A DNA stretch of 8,306 bases from an uncultured Micrococcales bacterium (lineage in GTDB: Bacteria; Actinomycetota; Actinomycetes; Actinomycetales; Microbacteriaceae), in the NCBI GenBank assembly GCA_903831585.1, contig CAIKYE010000030.1:1-8306 (forward strand), in the 5' to 3' direction. This document shows positions 6,490 through 8,306 of the stretch, piece after piece. The first letter of the stretch is position 1. Each line of letters begins with the position of its first letter. Both the position numbers and the translations under genes were made by a program. The notes beneath the pieces were generated by a model. That model saw nothing but the letters and a program-made list of their open reading frames with translations, searched no databases and was not told the DNA's origin.

Positions 6490-7182
6490 ATGGCTTATTT
6501 CATTCTGAAGAACCTAATTCTCGGTCCTCTGCTCAGACTAGTTTTTCGTCCGTGGGTTCGCGGAATGGAAAACATTCCAAGTTCGGGTGCGGCAATTCTT
6601 GCGAGCAACCACCTCTCTTTTTCTGACTCGATCTTTTTGCCTCTGCAGAGCAGGCGTCCTGTCGTGTTTTTGGCCAAGAGCGAATACTTCACTGGTAAAG
6701 GCGTAAAGGGCGCTCTGGTGCGCTGGTTTTTCAAGGCCACCGGTCAGTTGTCAATCGACCGAAGCGGCGGCAAGGCTTCCGAGGCTTCACTAAACACCGG
6801 ACTAAGTGTTTTGAGTCAGGGTATGGTGCTCGGCATTTATCCGGAGGGAACGCGTTCTCCCGATGGCAAGCTTTACCGTGGCCGAACCGGAATTGCCAGG
6901 ATGGCACTCGAATCGAAGGTTTCGGTCATCCCGGTGGCAATGATCGATACCGAAAAGGTGCAACCAATCGGAAAGCGTTTTCCTAGAATCCGCCGAGTCG
7001 GAATTGTGGTCGGTGCTCCATTAGATTTTTCTCGTTTTGACGGAATGGAAGGTGATCGCATCGTCTTGCGCGCGATTACCGATGAAATCATGTACGAGTT
7101 GGCAAAACTGAGCGGACAAGAATATGTCGACGCTTATGCATCATCGGTGAAAGAGAAGCGCGCAAAACTTGCGCGTCAGTAA
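6490..7182 (+). CDS. plsC: 1-acyl-sn-glycerol-3-phosphate acyltransferase (PlsC family)
   Basis: Expected to transfer an acyl chain to lysophosphatidic acid, making phosphatidic acid at the inner face of the membrane. The 230-residue protein has the two key PlsC motifs: NHLSFSD (40-46, NHxxxxD with catalytic His 41 and Asp 46) and PEGTRS (118-123, phosphate binding). A further conserved block, VSVIPVAM, spans 144-151. A hydrophobic segment near residues 4-19 suits membrane association but is short for a true transmembrane helix. The family also acylates other lipids, including phosphatidylinositol mannosides in relatives, so the acceptor is not certain. It lies 40 nt after glkA and 12 nt before aroG, and is probably co-transcribed with aroG. 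Confidence 0.9.
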   Translation: MAYFILKNLILGPLLRLVFRPWVRGMENIPSSGAAILASNHLSFSDSIFLPLQSRRPVVFLAKSEYFTGKGVKGALVRWFFKATGQLSIDRSGGKASEASLNTGLSVLSQGMVLGIYPEGTRSPDGKLYRGRTGIARMALESKVSVIPVAMIDTEKVQPIGKRFPRIRRVGIVVGAPLDFSRFDGMEGDRIVLRAITDEIMYELAKLSGQEYVDAYASSVKEKRAKLARQ

Positions 7183-7194
7183 CGGGCGGATTGT

Positions 7195-8306
7195 ATGAAC
7201 GAAAAAGTTATAGCTGTAGATCCCAAGGTCTTGGCCGGGCTCGATAACTATCTCAACCTGCCAGCTCTTCAGCAGCCAAATTGGCCAGACCAGTCTGCCG
7301 TTGCAGAGGTTCGCGCCGAGTTGGCGACCCTTCCGCCTCTGGTCTTTGCCGGCGAGGTTGACAATCTGCGTGCACGTTTGGCTCAGGCCGCGTCGGGCAA
7401 GGCCTTCTTGCTGCAGGGTGGAGATTGTGCAGAAACATTTGCCGATGCAACCGCCGATCGAATTAGAAATAGAGTCAAGACCATTCTTCAGATGGCCCTG
7501 GTTCTCACCTACGGATCTTCGATGCCAATCATCAAAATGGGTCGAATGGCTGGTCAGTTTGCTAAGCCGCGTTCGAGCGACCTGGAGACTCGAGAGGGCG
7601 TAACCCTTCCGGCCTACCGCGGCGACATCATCAACGGTTACGACTTCAATGAGGCTTCACGCACCGCTGACCCGAAGCGAATCTTGAAGGCATATCACAC
7701 TGCTGCATCGACTCTCAACTTGATCCGCGCATTTACGCAGGGTGGTTTTGCCGACCTTCGCTCGGTGCACGAGTGGAACAAGGGATTCGCTGACAATCCG
7801 GCCAACGAGCGCTACGTTGCCATGGCAAGCGAAATTGATCGCGCGATCGACTTTATGTCGGCCTGCGGCGCCGACTTCGAGCAGCTAAAAACCACCGAGT
7901 TTTACACTTCGCACGAGGGTCTGCTATTCGATTACGAACGCCCCATGACCAGAATCGATTCGAGAACCGGAACCCCTTATCTAACTAGCGGTCACTTCAT
8001 CTGGGTGGGCGAGCGCACTCGTCAGATTGACAACGCGCACATCGACTTTCTTTCTCGAGTTCGAAACCCGATTGGTGTAAAGCTCGGTCCGACAACGCAG
8101 GTCTCTGACGTGATTGAACTGATTGAAAAACTCGACCCAGATCGTGAGCCAGGCCGATTGACTTTTATCACCAGGATGGGTGCGTCGAAGATTCGCGAGG
8201 AGTTGCCGCGTCTGGTCGAAGCCGTTCGAGATAGCGATGCGAACCCACTTTGGATCAGCGACCCGATGCACGGAAACGGAATCACCACAGCTAACGGTTA
8301 CAAGTC
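7195..8306 (+). CDS. aroG: Class II DAHP synthase, 3' end cut by window
   Basis: Catalyses condensation of phosphoenolpyruvate with erythrose 4-phosphate to DAHP, the first step of the shikimate pathway. The frame is open from ATG 7195 to the window end, giving 370 residues of about 450 expected. Motifs match the class II (plant/M. tuberculosis) type: LLQGGDCAETF with metal-binding Cys 78, KMGRMAGQFAKPRS (114-127) with substrate-binding Arg 117, and RGDIING (142-148). They continue with LRSVHEWN (188-195), SHEGLLFDYE (239-248), GERTRQIDNAH (272-282), NPIGVKLGP (291-299) and DPMHGN (356-361) with metal-binding His 359. The later Glu and Asp metal ligands lie beyond the edge. The segment WISDPMHGNG differs slightly from the W-x-CDPMHGNT I recall from other actinobacteria. 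The ribosome binding site is weak (GGGCGGA, 4 nt from ATG), and the gene starts 12 nt after plsC, suggesting coupling. Confidence 0.95.
   Translation, partial: MNEKVIAVDPKVLAGLDNYLNLPALQQPNWPDQSAVAEVRAELATLPPLVFAGEVDNLRARLAQAASGKAFLLQGGDCAETFADATADRIRNRVKTILQMALVLTYGSSMPIIKMGRMAGQFAKPRSSDLETREGVTLPAYRGDIINGYDFNEASRTADPKRILKAYHTAASTLNLIRAFTQGGFADLRSVHEWNKGFADNPANERYVAMASEIDRAIDFMSACGADFEQLKTTEFYTSHEGLLFDYERPMTRIDSRTGTPYLTSGHFIWVGERTRQIDNAHIDFLSRVRNPIGVKLGPTTQVSDVIELIEKLDPDREPGRLTFITRMGASKIREELPRLVEAVRDSDANPLWISDPMHGNGITTANGYK

Noticed and set aside
6480..6626. 48-codon frame from ATG 6480 overlapping the plsC start out of frame
   Set aside because: It has no ribosome binding site at proper distance and a low-complexity Ser-rich product; the GAGAGGA serves ATG 6490.
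7301..7603. 100-codon plus-strand frame overlapping DAHP synthase
   Set aside because: The true frame from 7195 carries all class II DAHP synthase motifs; this one is a Trp/Arg-rich out-of-frame shadow.
7981..8288. Two overlapping minus-strand frames at the right edge
   Set aside because: Both are antisense to the conserved NPIGVKLGP and DPMHGN regions of aroG and have no start signals.
1..8306. Mobile element, CRISPR, phage or secondary-metabolite cluster
   Set aside because: No transposase, integrase, tRNA, attachment repeats, regularly spaced repeats or composition shift was seen; all seven genes belong to common chromosomal families.

Overview
The window reads as a chromosomal housekeeping segment from an actinobacterium, most likely Microbacteriaceae. 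The evidence is the gene order (pyruvate carboxylase, MinD-like ATPase, peptide deformylase), a glucokinase close to the Streptomyces GlkA type, an FadD15-like acyl-CoA synthetase, and a class II DAHP synthase. Base composition judged by eye from a few lines is in the low to mid fifties percent G+C. That is low for the family and would suit a streamlined freshwater lineage of the Rhodoluna/Aquiluna kind. The genus-level guess is inference.

Layout. (1) 1-3596, plus strand: the 3' half of pyruvate carboxylase, a 63-nt gap with a possible promoter, a MinD/ParA-like ATPase starting at TTG, and peptide deformylase 2 nt further on. (2) 3593-5389, minus strand: an acyl-CoA synthetase converging on the deformylase gene, with both stop codons sharing one CTAG. 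(3) 5390-5498: a 109-nt divergent control region, the longest non-coding stretch, holding an 18-bp dyad between candidate promoters. (4) 5499-8306, plus strand: ATP glucokinase, a PlsC-like acyltransferase and a class II DAHP synthase that runs off the right edge. Seven genes are supported: five complete and two cut by the window edges. No gap between genes exceeds 109 nt. I saw no RNA genes, mobile elements or CRISPR.

How the genes fit together. The products sit at entry points of central metabolism: anaplerotic oxaloacetate (Pyc), glucose trapping (GlkA), fatty-acid activation (FadD), phosphatidic acid assembly (PlsC) and the first step to aromatic amino acids (AroG). Deformylase is general protein maturation. 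The MinD-like protein is the least understood. As I recall, fadD15, plsC and aroG also lie close together in Mycobacterium tuberculosis, so the right half is probably an old actinobacterial neighbourhood rather than acquired DNA.

I found no convincing new system. The items most worth a second look are the orphan MinD-like ATPase, the dyad in the fadD/glkA control region, and a repeated TAAAAT-type promoter motif ahead of three plus-strand genes.
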